Assembly (NCBI GenBank): GCA_900546355.1
Contig: URCM01000048.1
Coordinates: forward strand, 1 to 21,988
DNA from: an uncultured Bacteroides sp.
GTDB lineage: Bacteria; Bacteroidota; Bacteroidia; Bacteroidales; Bacteroidaceae
Direction of reading: 5' to 3'
Length of the DNA: 21,988 bases
This document shows, in pieces, positions 6,790-14,409 of the stretch. The position numbers and the translations under genes are program-made. The notes beneath the pieces were generated by a model. The model ran no database searches. It saw only the letters and a list, made by a program, of their open reading frames with translations, and was not told the origin of the DNA. The first letter of the stretch is position 1; each line of letters starts with the position of its first letter.

Positions 6790-8118
6790 TTATTCGAACT
6801 TCCAGTAGTCCCAGTTCATCAGTTCCTTTTTGCCGTCGCCCTTGAAGCGGAACACTAAGTCGTGTACACCTTCCGCGTCTTCTATCGGGCAGGTGAATTC
6901 CTTGTAGCTTTCCATGCTTCCCGTAGCGTCTATTTTCAGTGTACCGACCAACTTGCCTTCAGCACTGTCAAGATGTATTTCAATGGAACAATTGCCTGCT
7001 TCCGAAGCCGTTGATGCGGTAAACAGCTTGGCTCCTTTTCCAAAGTCTACGCCTCTTACCACAAGTGTATCAGCATCATCAATGCTCGTGACGTAAATAC
7101 CTCCGTCTGCTTTTTGTTTGGTCTTCAACCCATATCCCCATGCCATAGTCTCAGCTTCTACACGGCGATACGGATTAAAGTTCTCTATCGGCACCAGTTT
7201 TGTGTCTTTGAAATAAGGTACTTCCTGTATGGTCCCGTCCGCATTGTAATGCATCTCGGCAGCCGAAATTGAACGGCGTTCGTGATGCTCCTTCATTTCA
7301 AGGCGCAACAGGTCGTAGTTCTGTCCGAATACATAGCTCTTACCTTTATAATCAATGATGCCCGGATGATTGCCACGTGTGCGGTCGGTGGGAGCCATGA
7401 TGTAGCCCTTCACCTCCCATGGTCCCGTAGGACTGTCGCTCATAGCGTATCCAATTCCTTCGGGGCAACAAGTGGAAGCGTATGCCAGGTAATACTTCCC
7501 GTTGCGTTTATAAAACCATGGTCCTTCCTGATAATGTTCCAGCTTACCCACCTTTACGATATCGCCCGAATACGATATCATGTCTTTGTTCAGTTTCACA
7601 TAATACAAGTTCGGGTTACCCCAATACATATAGGCTTGTCCGTCATCATCAATCCAAACAGTGGGGTCGATGTCTTCCCAGTGTTCTTGTTGCCATACAA
7701 TAGGCTTTCCTATGGGATCCTTAAACGGTCCATAAGGCGAATCGGAAACCAATACGCCAATGCCATTCCCATGAAGGGGGCAATACATATAAAACTTACC
7801 ATCGCGCTCCACCACCTGTTGTGCCCATGCACCGTTATCGCGCTTACGCCATACAAAGTCTTTCAAGGAAGCCACAGGCCCGTGGTCGGTCCAGTTCACC
7901 ATATCGGTAGAGGTATATAGCTGCCAGTCGAGCATCTTGAAGTCATAACCTTGCGCATCGTCCTCATCGTGACTGGTATACAGAAAAATCGTGTCATTGT
8001 ACACCATCGGTGCAGGATCGGCGGTGTATTTGGTCTGAATAATCGGGTCTTGGGCATTTGCACCAACAGCATACAAGCCCATCATCATAAATGCTAATTT
8101 TTTCGATTTGTTTTTCAT
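6790..8118 (-). CDS. Secreted GH43 glycosidase with C-terminal CBM6 (paralogue 3)
   Basis: The 442-residue protein starts at the ATG at 8118, with a signal peptide [23 protein letters not shown] (cleavage after about 22). The GH43 domain (about 25-310) has base D34 (TADPAP), D151 (DIDPTV) and acid E198 (YQEGPWFY). The fifth blade differs from its two relatives. Where they have FFYHN or LFYHN it has VFGQN, so the conserved His, which in GH43 enzymes commonly lines the active site near a bound cation, is missing. It is followed by a charged KEHHERR segment. Activity may therefore be altered. A CBM6-like domain covers about 314-441, starting [11 protein letters not shown]. It follows the GH97 gene by only 22 bp and is certainly cotranscribed with it. 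Confidence 0.88.
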   Translation of the reverse strand: MKNKSKKLAFMMMGLYAVGANAQDPIIQTKYTADPAPMVYNDTIFLYTSHDEDDAQGYDFKMLDWQLYTSTDMVNWTDHGPVASLKDFVWRKRDNGAWAQQVVERDGKFYMYCPLHGNGIGVLVSDSPYGPFKDPIGKPIVWQQEHWEDIDPTVWIDDDGQAYMYWGNPNLYYVKLNKDMISYSGDIVKVGKLEHYQEGPWFYKRNGKYYLAYASTCCPEGIGYAMSDSPTGPWEVKGYIMAPTDRTRGNHPGIIDYKGKSYVFGQNYDLLRLEMKEHHERRSISAAEMHYNADGTIQEVPYFKDTKLVPIENFNPYRRVEAETMAWGYGLKTKQKADGGIYVTSIDDADTLVVRGVDFGKGAKLFTASTASEAGNCSIEIHLDSAEGKLVGTLKIDATGSMESYKEFTCPIEDAEGVHDLVFRFKGDGKKELMNWDYWKFE

Positions 8119-8140
8119 CTTTTATTCTTGATTTAATGAG

Positions 8141-10084
8141 TTATTTTACAATCAAAGCTCCTCCATTACATGGAATCATCAGTTCGATTTCGCCTTTTTT
8201 GTCCAGCTTCTGGGTTTTCACGCTTCCTTGCAGCTGGGCATCATCAGCATAAAGCGTCACTTCTTCTTTCGGGGAAAACATCGGCAAAGCTACTTTCACT
8301 TTCAACGGTTCTTTGCTGGCATTGATTCCAGCCACGTACCACGTTTCTCCGTGCCGACGTGCCAATATTACATACTTGCCGGGATAACCATCGATAAAAC
8401 GCACTTCATCCCACAGCGTAGGTACTTTCTTCATAAAGTCCACAGCCCATACAGGAGCATCGGTCAGATTATTAGGAGCCAAAGCAAAGTGCTGGACCGG
8501 ACTTTGAAAAAGCACCGCTGTGGCAAGCGCAAACACATCCGATGTAACACGGCGGCTACCTCCCGGCTGATTCTTCGCATTGTAATACCGGTTCAATGTA
8601 CTGCCTCCGAAATCCATACTTCCCACCGTGTTACGGATGAAAGGATGCAGGCAGGCATTGAAAGCTTCGGCATCACAACTTCCTTGCGAGAAGTTCATGT
8701 TCTCGCTTGCCAGCACAGCTTCGCTCGATGCATAATTGGGATACATCCGTTCCCAGCCGCGCGGAAGTGTACAACCGTGGAAGATAACCAGCAAACCATA
8801 ATCGTTGGCATCGGCCAAGATATCTTCATAAAGTTGCATCGTTACCTGCTTGTCGCTTCCGATGAAGTCCACCTTAATGCCTCGTATGCCGACACTCTTC
8901 ATCCACTTCATTTCCTTGCGGCGGGCAATCGTGTTACTCATCTTTCCACGCGGTCCTTGCGGAGCATCGTTCCAATAGCCATTGGAGTTATACCACAGAT
9001 ACAATGCCACATTCTTCGTCTTGGCATATTGCGCCAATTCAGCTATTTTATCGTATCCCACGCGCGAATCCCAAAGCGCATCTACCAATACCGACCCGTA
9101 TCCCATGTCGGCGGCAAAATCTATGTAGCGTTTCTGTTCGTCGTAAGTCATGCTTGCGTCGCCACCGATAATCCAGCTCCACGTACCGCATCCATACTGA
9201 TACTTCTGAGATGCTTCGTAAAGAGGAGCTACTAAGTCGAAAGCAACGGTAGTTTCTACGATAGGAGCCAAGGTAGTACCTACCGTCACGGTACGCCAAG
9301 GGGTTTCACCCGGAAGCACAATACCTGGAGCCGTAGTTCCATTCCCGTTATATTCGCCCTCTTGCGGATAACCCACAGTATAAAGCCCTCCCTCGTGTCC
9401 GATAAGGCGGCTTGCGCAATAGCGGCTGTCTACACCCGTTTCCGAAACCAGTGTCCAACCTTTAGTTCCGTTTTTGAACAAACAAGGGAAGGTGTAACCT
9501 TCACCCCAACCATTCTTCCCCATTTCGTCATCGGCGGTGTATGAGGTTTCGTAACTGGGAGAAGTGCGGGCGAAACCTCCCATTGGTTTGGCTTGGGGAC
9601 AAAGGAATGTAGTACTTCCTTCAGGCAACACAAATCCCGTTTTTTCCTCTTTCACCACACAACACAAGGTATTTCCTTTCGGGTAGACCTTATACTTGAA
9701 AGCCACATCCCGGTTACTCACACGGAACACGATGTCGTACACCCGCTCTCCACCCTGCACGACGGGGCATACGGCTTCCGTCGCCTCATAACGCACCGTG
9801 CTCTGCTTGATGGTGGCGAGCGAATAAGTCTCGTCCACCCGTCCGAGTTTCATCTCTTCACCCAAAGATACACCTTGCGAATAATCGCCGATATTTGTTA
9901 CCAACCCCAATGGAGATGGTTCCAAAAACGTCACGCCATCATACTTTACACTATACGACGGGCGTCTGCCTTCATCAGACACGGTCACCTGCACACGTCC
10001 GTCAGGACCTGCAAAGTTCCAGTCCTTAGCGTATGCTGAAAGAAAGCCCCCTACCAGAAGAGCCAATAATGCTTGTTTTTTCAT
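8141..10084 (-). CDS. Secreted GH97 glycosidase, probably retaining (alpha-galactosidase or beta-L-arabinopyranosidase type)
   Basis: The 647-residue protein starts at the ATG at 10084; an upstream TTG is less likely. The signal peptide ends near AYAK. GH97 has an N-terminal super-beta-sandwich, a central TIM barrel and a C-terminal beta domain, and the length fits. The barrel contains GIKVDFIGSD with D406, at the place of the nucleophile in the retaining branch of GH97 (characterised as alpha-galactosidases and beta-L-arabinopyranosidases), and E455 in NYASSEAV as likely acid/base. This separates it from SusB, the inverting alpha-glucosidase. It would remove terminal alpha-galactose or beta-L-arabinopyranose from side chains, in keeping with the GH43 and GH127 neighbours. 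It lies 50 bp after the GH127/146 gene in the leftward operon. Confidence 0.88.
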   Translation of the reverse strand: MKKQALLALLVGGFLSAYAKDWNFAGPDGRVQVTVSDEGRRPSYSVKYDGVTFLEPSPLGLVTNIGDYSQGVSLGEEMKLGRVDETYSLATIKQSTVRYEATEAVCPVVQGGERVYDIVFRVSNRDVAFKYKVYPKGNTLCCVVKEEKTGFVLPEGSTTFLCPQAKPMGGFARTSPSYETSYTADDEMGKNGWGEGYTFPCLFKNGTKGWTLVSETGVDSRYCASRLIGHEGGLYTVGYPQEGEYNGNGTTAPGIVLPGETPWRTVTVGTTLAPIVETTVAFDLVAPLYEASQKYQYGCGTWSWIIGGDASMTYDEQKRYIDFAADMGYGSVLVDALWDSRVGYDKIAELAQYAKTKNVALYLWYNSNGYWNDAPQGPRGKMSNTIARRKEMKWMKSVGIRGIKVDFIGSDKQVTMQLYEDILADANDYGLLVIFHGCTLPRGWERMYPNYASSEAVLASENMNFSQGSCDAEAFNACLHPFIRNTVGSMDFGGSTLNRYYNAKNQPGGSRRVTSDVFALATAVLFQSPVQHFALAPNNLTDAPVWAVDFMKKVPTLWDEVRFIDGYPGKYVILARRHGETWYVAGINASKEPLKVKVALPMFSPKEEVTLYADDAQLQGSVKTQKLDKKGEIELMIPCNGGALIVK

Positions 10085-10134
10085 GCTCAACAATTTTATA
10101 ACCTATTAAAAATCATTCTTTTCCTATTGTTCCG

Positions 10135-12513
10135 CTATAAAGCTTCTCCTTCTATCAATCTGATATAGAACACCCCACCGGCTATCTTGCCCGGCTTGGG
10201 ACGGAATGTCAGGGTCACTTCCTTTTTCCCTTCAAGCATATCCACCGGAAGTAAATAGTCCACGTCGAAGAACGCTTGCTTCTTCCATTTTCCTACCAAG
10301 TTTTCCGTAGCAAGTATCTTGCCGTCTATCAGGATGTCGAACTCACGGTCGGCAGTCTCATTGCCCCAATAAGTTACCCGCAATGTCAACCCGGACTTTC
10401 CTTCGGTAGAAAGTACATAGCTGAAATAACCTCCGTCTTTCGCATCACGCCAAGCCCTGCCTTCGAAATTACCTTTTGTCGAGTTCTCGCTCTTCATCAG
10501 GTGGTCAGTCTCAGGCTGCTGTTCGCCCGGAGCAATGGCATCTACCGTACGGCGATCCAGCGCGATACGTGCTTCCTCTTCCGCCTTACGCTCTTTCAAG
10601 TAACGGTCGTATCCTGCCTCATCCATCGAGAGCCAATAAATCGAATAACGGCTATCGTGTATGCCGTAGAAAGGCTCCAACTCCAAGTCCTTGTATTTCG
10701 GGTCGCGGAACAACCCCGGTACGGTATAATGCAACGGCTTGCCTTCCACCGGTTTCATCCCTTCCAATTTGGCAAGTATGTCTTTACGTTCCCCGATGAT
10801 GAGGGGAGTGTCATATACCGGCACCAACGCTCCCGAAGCAATGTGGCTCCAGCGTCCGTCATCCGCTATCAGCCCGTCCAGATTCTCCGTACCCATCCGT
10901 GCACCCAGCACAATCGGGCCGCGTAAGATTGAAATGTATTCTGGTACATTGACTAACTCTTCCACTTCTACGTGCATGGGGGTACGGACTTCCACTACAT
11001 CCCCGTCTTTCCATTCGCGGTCAATGCAAACGTATGAAGACGGTTGTGAGCCAGCCGCATAGTTTTTTCCGTTGCACAATACTTGCATTTCAGAAGCTTT
11101 TACCCACCATGGATGGCGTATAAGCAACTTGAATCGTTTGTTCTTCTTTGTTGATATGGTAATCTTACTTCCTTCTTCTATGGGGAAACGTGTATCCTGA
11201 CGCAAACGTACACCTGTTTCTTTCCAGTTTAATTCTGAAGCAATAAACAAATTGACAAACAAAGAGTCATGTGTATGTGTATAAATAAAAGCTCCGTATT
11301 TGCCATGATTCTCCATACCTGTTCCTACACAGCACCACATGGCTTGATTGGGTGCTGAATATACCCGGTAATGGGCAGGGCGTGCAGAAGTAAAATAGAC
11401 ATATCCTCCGTGTTCTGGATGCTGGGTGGAAAGAATATGATTGAACAACGCACGCTCGTAGAAATCAGCATAATGGGCTTCGGGGTGCATACGGAACAAA
11501 CTCTCGGTGAGTTTCAGCATATTATATGTATTGCATGATTCGGGACCTTCACGTTCTTCGGCGTAACTCTTGCAATCTTCTTTCGTGGGGAAATGCTCAC
11601 GCCGGCTGTTTCCTCCGAATGATAAAGAGCGGTTTCCGACCACCGTACTCCAGAAAAATGTTGCCGCATTCTCGTATGTACGGTCTCCGTCTAACTCGGC
11701 AATGCGTCCGTAACCTATGGCTTTAGGCACTTGTGTGTTGGCATGTTTGTTATCGAGGTTATCCACACCTGCCGCCATACTGTCCAATAGCCAATGATGT
11801 GAGAAGCGTTTGGCGGCATCAAGATATTTCTTGTCTCCCGTCATTGCGTAAGCGTCGGCATAGATTTCATCCATACCTCCAAACTCATTGCCCAACATCT
11901 GTTCCATCTGCTCATCGCTCAAAGGCGAGATTACCCCGATACCCCAGTCACAATAATCCAAGAACATCCGACGTGCTTCTTCACTATCGGCATACAGCCA
12001 GGCATCGCGCAATCCCGCATACATCTTGTGCAGGTTATACCAGGGTGCCCACCATTTCCAGATGGCTTCTATGTTGCCTTTCTTTATCTCGCTCCACAAA
12101 GTGGCTCCGCCGGGCACACCACCGATATATCCATCGCCATTCTTCTCCTGACAGCGCTTCAATTCGGAAAGCATGTAATCCATGCGGCGTTTACATTCCT
12201 CATTACCTGTAGAAGCATAGTGGATGGCAAGTGCCGACAAGTAATGCCCGCCCATGTGGCCGTCCAATCCAGCCCAGTTGGAAAACACTTCCGCCTTCTT
12301 AGGCAAACCCGCCTCTTTCAAGAAAGGAGCCAGCAAACGGTCTACATCATACTGTAACAAAACCTCCACGTTCAAATCCTGTGCATGTTTAAACGGCCCG
12401 TCCAGCAGCGTGACATCTTCCAACGGAAAGGCGTTCGGATACAGTTTCTCTTGTGCCTGCACGCTTCCCAAGCAAGCCAGGCAAGCCATCAGCATCCATG
12501 TTTTCTTTTTCAT
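10135..12513 (-). CDS. GH127/GH146 beta-L-arabinofuranosidase
   Basis: Formerly DUF1680, this family hydrolyses beta-L-arabinofuranosides by a retaining mechanism with a zinc-bound cysteine nucleophile. Counting from the ATG at 12513 (792 residues), the complete metal site is visible: E325 and C327 in GPESCNTYN, and the adjacent C394-C395 in AMWCCVGTGM. E306 (RREHF) fits the acid/base position. The (alpha/alpha)6 barrel spans roughly residues 40-430, followed by beta-sandwich domains. The last 150 residues form a separate beta-rich domain common in GH146-type Bacteroides proteins. The signal peptide MKKKTWMLMACLACLGSVQA supports the 12513 start; in-frame ATGs at 12522 and 12543 are also possible and would overlap the upstream GH43 stop. 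GH127 versus GH146 cannot be settled by eye. It acts on arabinose side chains together with the GH43 enzymes. Confidence 0.9.
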   Translation of the reverse strand: MKKKTWMLMACLACLGSVQAQEKLYPNAFPLEDVTLLDGPFKHAQDLNVEVLLQYDVDRLLAPFLKEAGLPKKAEVFSNWAGLDGHMGGHYLSALAIHYASTGNEECKRRMDYMLSELKRCQEKNGDGYIGGVPGGATLWSEIKKGNIEAIWKWWAPWYNLHKMYAGLRDAWLYADSEEARRMFLDYCDWGIGVISPLSDEQMEQMLGNEFGGMDEIYADAYAMTGDKKYLDAAKRFSHHWLLDSMAAGVDNLDNKHANTQVPKAIGYGRIAELDGDRTYENAATFFWSTVVGNRSLSFGGNSRREHFPTKEDCKSYAEEREGPESCNTYNMLKLTESLFRMHPEAHYADFYERALFNHILSTQHPEHGGYVYFTSARPAHYRVYSAPNQAMWCCVGTGMENHGKYGAFIYTHTHDSLFVNLFIASELNWKETGVRLRQDTRFPIEEGSKITISTKKNKRFKLLIRHPWWVKASEMQVLCNGKNYAAGSQPSSYVCIDREWKDGDVVEVRTPMHVEVEELVNVPEYISILRGPIVLGARMGTENLDGLIADDGRWSHIASGALVPVYDTPLIIGERKDILAKLEGMKPVEGKPLHYTVPGLFRDPKYKDLELEPFYGIHDSRYSIYWLSMDEAGYDRYLKERKAEEEARIALDRRTVDAIAPGEQQPETDHLMKSENSTKGNFEGRAWRDAKDGGYFSYVLSTEGKSGLTLRVTYWGNETADREFDILIDGKILATENLVGKWKKQAFFDVDYLLPVDMLEGKKEVTLTFRPKPGKIAGGVFYIRLIEGEAL

Positions 12514-12532
12514 ATTTTTCATTCTCAAATTT

Positions 12533-14146
12533 TCATTCTTCATTCTTGATTCTCTTGTAGTCGAAATAGTCTACATCTACGTAACCACCCGTTTCTTGTG
12601 TGGCATAATTGAATATCGCATACTTGGTTCCCATGAAGAAACGGCGGTAGTCGAAGCGCATCTTGAAGTCGGAACCTATCTTTGTCCACTCCTTGCCGTC
12701 CGTACTATAATAAAAGGTAGCGATGTCTTTACCCGGACGGAAATCGCCGTCGATACGCAGGTAAACCACATCTTGATTCCATTCGATACGGGCTTTCTCT
12801 TCTTTTTTCATGCCGGTAACGGCTTTGCTTTGATCATCCAAAGAAACCATTTGCTCCGACATAGTGAGGTATTTCTTCCCGTTCTCTTTCGATATTGCCA
12901 GCACACCTGCATCGCCGTTAAAAGCACTGAACCCTGCTACATCTCCGTCTTTCATGTGCGAAAGTCCGATAGCCACATTTGCCGTACATTTCGGTCCTTC
13001 CATACGCTGGGTCAAGGTATTCGGTGCCCAGAACAGGTTTTCCACCACACGTCCGGCCTTCAGGCGCAGATAACCGGGACGTTCTTCGAGCGACCATGCG
13101 CTGTGAATCGGATTATGATTCCATTGCCAATGGATTTTCATCCGCTTGTCTCCAAAATCATCGCTTACCACCAACGGGATAGCCGGACTGCCCTGTACGG
13201 GTTTCTCCATTACCGCAGGCACCTGCCCGTCCGCATCGCCCAACATGGGCCAACCATCTACCCAACGACAAGGCATCAACGTCAATACACGTCCTACGCC
13301 ACCACGGTCTTGGAAGATGACGCCATACCAATTACCTTTCGCATCATCAACGATACATCCCTGTCCCACGTAAGGGAATCCGCCGAAGTCGGCTTCCAAT
13401 ATCACCTTTTTCTCATACGGGCCGGTAATCTTGTCGGCACGATAGCACACTTGGCGGCGCTTGCCTCCGTTAGGCCATGAAATCATCAGCAAATAATATT
13501 TTCCATTATGCTTGATGGCACGGCTCCCTTCCAGCAATCCTGTCTCAGTACTGTCCCGTTCAAAGATGCGCATATCCACGCCACCAGGCTGTACACCGCT
13601 CAAGTCGGGCTTCAGCTCACGCAGCTGCCCCGTACCATAAAACATATACACCCGTCCGTCGTCATCGAAAAGCAAGGATGCGTCATGAAAGTGTGGCGTG
13701 CGTGACACCAGTTCCCATTTCTCTTTAGCGGGATCGGTAGTGGTATACACATAACCCCGGAACGGACGGTCGTTGGGTGAAAAATAAGCGTAAAACTTCC
13801 CGTCATGATAACGGAGCGAAGTGGCCCATTGCCCGCGTCCGTAAGCGGTGCATCCGTCCATATCATAGTTAGGCGTGTCGGTCAAACGGTCGAACAGATA
13901 ACTCACCGTTTCCCAGTTCACCAAATCCTTGGAACGCATCACGGGAGCCCCCGGCATAAGATGCATCGTGGTACTCACCAAATAAAACCAGTCACCCACA
14001 CGGATTACGTCAGGGTCGGGCACATCTGCCCATAACACAGGGTTGGCAAACGTACCGTCGCCGTTGTCGCTCGATTGAGCCTGCACTTGTCCGGAAAAAA
14101 GCGCGCACATCGTCAGTGCGCACAAGATTGAATCGCGTATTTTCAT
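12533..14146 (-). CDS. Secreted GH43 glycosidase with C-terminal beta-sandwich
   Basis: This 537-residue protein is the first gene of the leftward cluster. The signal peptide ends at VQAQ (about 24). The GH43 propeller (about 34-320) has base D44 in VPDPDVI, D155 in HFHDASL and acid E206 in LLEGSRA. A C-terminal domain (about 325-537) looks like the concanavalin-like GH43_C2 sandwich of beta-xylosidase/arabinofuranosidase types, ending YVDVDYFDYKRI. The overall pattern suggests the GH43_12 group, known for alpha-L-arabinofuranosidases, but this is from recall. It differs in architecture from the three GH43-CBM6 genes downstream. Its stop lies 20 bp before the preferred start of the GH127/146 gene, so the two are likely cotranscribed. 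A TAATTTTG -7 box at 14180-14187 precedes it, and four ATGTWACAT repeats lie further upstream. Confidence 0.9.
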   Translation of the reverse strand: MKIRDSILCALTMCALFSGQVQAQSSDNGDGTFANPVLWADVPDPDVIRVGDWFYLVSTTMHLMPGAPVMRSKDLVNWETVSYLFDRLTDTPNYDMDGCTAYGRGQWATSLRYHDGKFYAYFSPNDRPFRGYVYTTTDPAKEKWELVSRTPHFHDASLLFDDDGRVYMFYGTGQLRELKPDLSGVQPGGVDMRIFERDSTETGLLEGSRAIKHNGKYYLLMISWPNGGKRRQVCYRADKITGPYEKKVILEADFGGFPYVGQGCIVDDAKGNWYGVIFQDRGGVGRVLTLMPCRWVDGWPMLGDADGQVPAVMEKPVQGSPAIPLVVSDDFGDKRMKIHWQWNHNPIHSAWSLEERPGYLRLKAGRVVENLFWAPNTLTQRMEGPKCTANVAIGLSHMKDGDVAGFSAFNGDAGVLAISKENGKKYLTMSEQMVSLDDQSKAVTGMKKEEKARIEWNQDVVYLRIDGDFRPGKDIATFYYSTDGKEWTKIGSDFKMRFDYRRFFMGTKYAIFNYATQETGGYVDVDYFDYKRIKNEE

Positions 14147-14179
14147 AATCGGTTAAAAAATTAAATAATGTTCTGTCTG

Positions 14180-14187
14180 CAAAATTA
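14180..14187 (-). promoter_or_regulatory. Candidate -7 box of the leftward carbohydrate operon
   Basis: The minus strand reads TAATTTTG, a match to TAnnTTTG, 34 bases upstream of the ATG at 14146. A TTTG at the expected -33 spacing is not seen (the nearest is 26 nt away). Absence of a good -33 box is consistent with activator dependence through the repeats at 14236-14327. Confidence 0.5.
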
Positions 14188-14235
14188 AAAGAAAAGCTGA
14201 ATATTCCTATACTCAAAATCAAACTATTCAAGCTG

Positions 14236-14327
14236 ATGTTACATACGTGCATGAATAAAACACATGATGTAACATACGTGTATGAATTAAACACACAATG
14301 TAACATAGAGAATAAAATATGTAACAT
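14236..14327. promoter_or_regulatory. Array of four helically phased ATGTWACAT sites in a divergent promoter
   Basis: ATGTWACAT occurs at 14236, 14267, 14298 and 14319. The spacings of 31, 31 and 21 bp are about three, three and two helical turns, so all sites face the same side. Each core is a palindrome apart from its central base. The first two units are alike over 31 bp (27 identical) and include ACGTG-ATGAAT-AAACACA. The second also contains CATAC-GT-GTATG. The array lies between the two divergent GH43 genes, upstream of both -7 boxes, and is probably the binding site of a regulator controlling both directions. Confidence 0.7.
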
Positions 14328-14356
14328 ACGGAACAATCTTTTTCATTCTAAATTCT

Positions 14357-14364
14357 TACCTTTG
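14357..14364 (+). promoter_or_regulatory. -7 box of the rightward GH43 lipoprotein gene
   Basis: TACCTTTG matches TAnnTTTG and lies 46 bases before the ATG at 14410, giving a leader of roughly 40 nt. The expected -33 TTTG is missing. The nearest ATGTWACAT unit (14319-14327) ends 29 bp upstream, a placement that suits an activator touching RNA polymerase. Confidence 0.55.
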
Positions 14365-14409
14365 TAAACATTCAAAAAACATTTTTTTCATTCTAAAAAC
14401 ATTCCGCTT

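Noticed and set aside
8141..10084. SusB-type alpha-glucosidase for starch
   Set aside because: The barrel has IKVDF with Asp at the retaining-branch nucleophile position, and the neighbours are arabinose/xylose enzymes, not SusA/SusG types.
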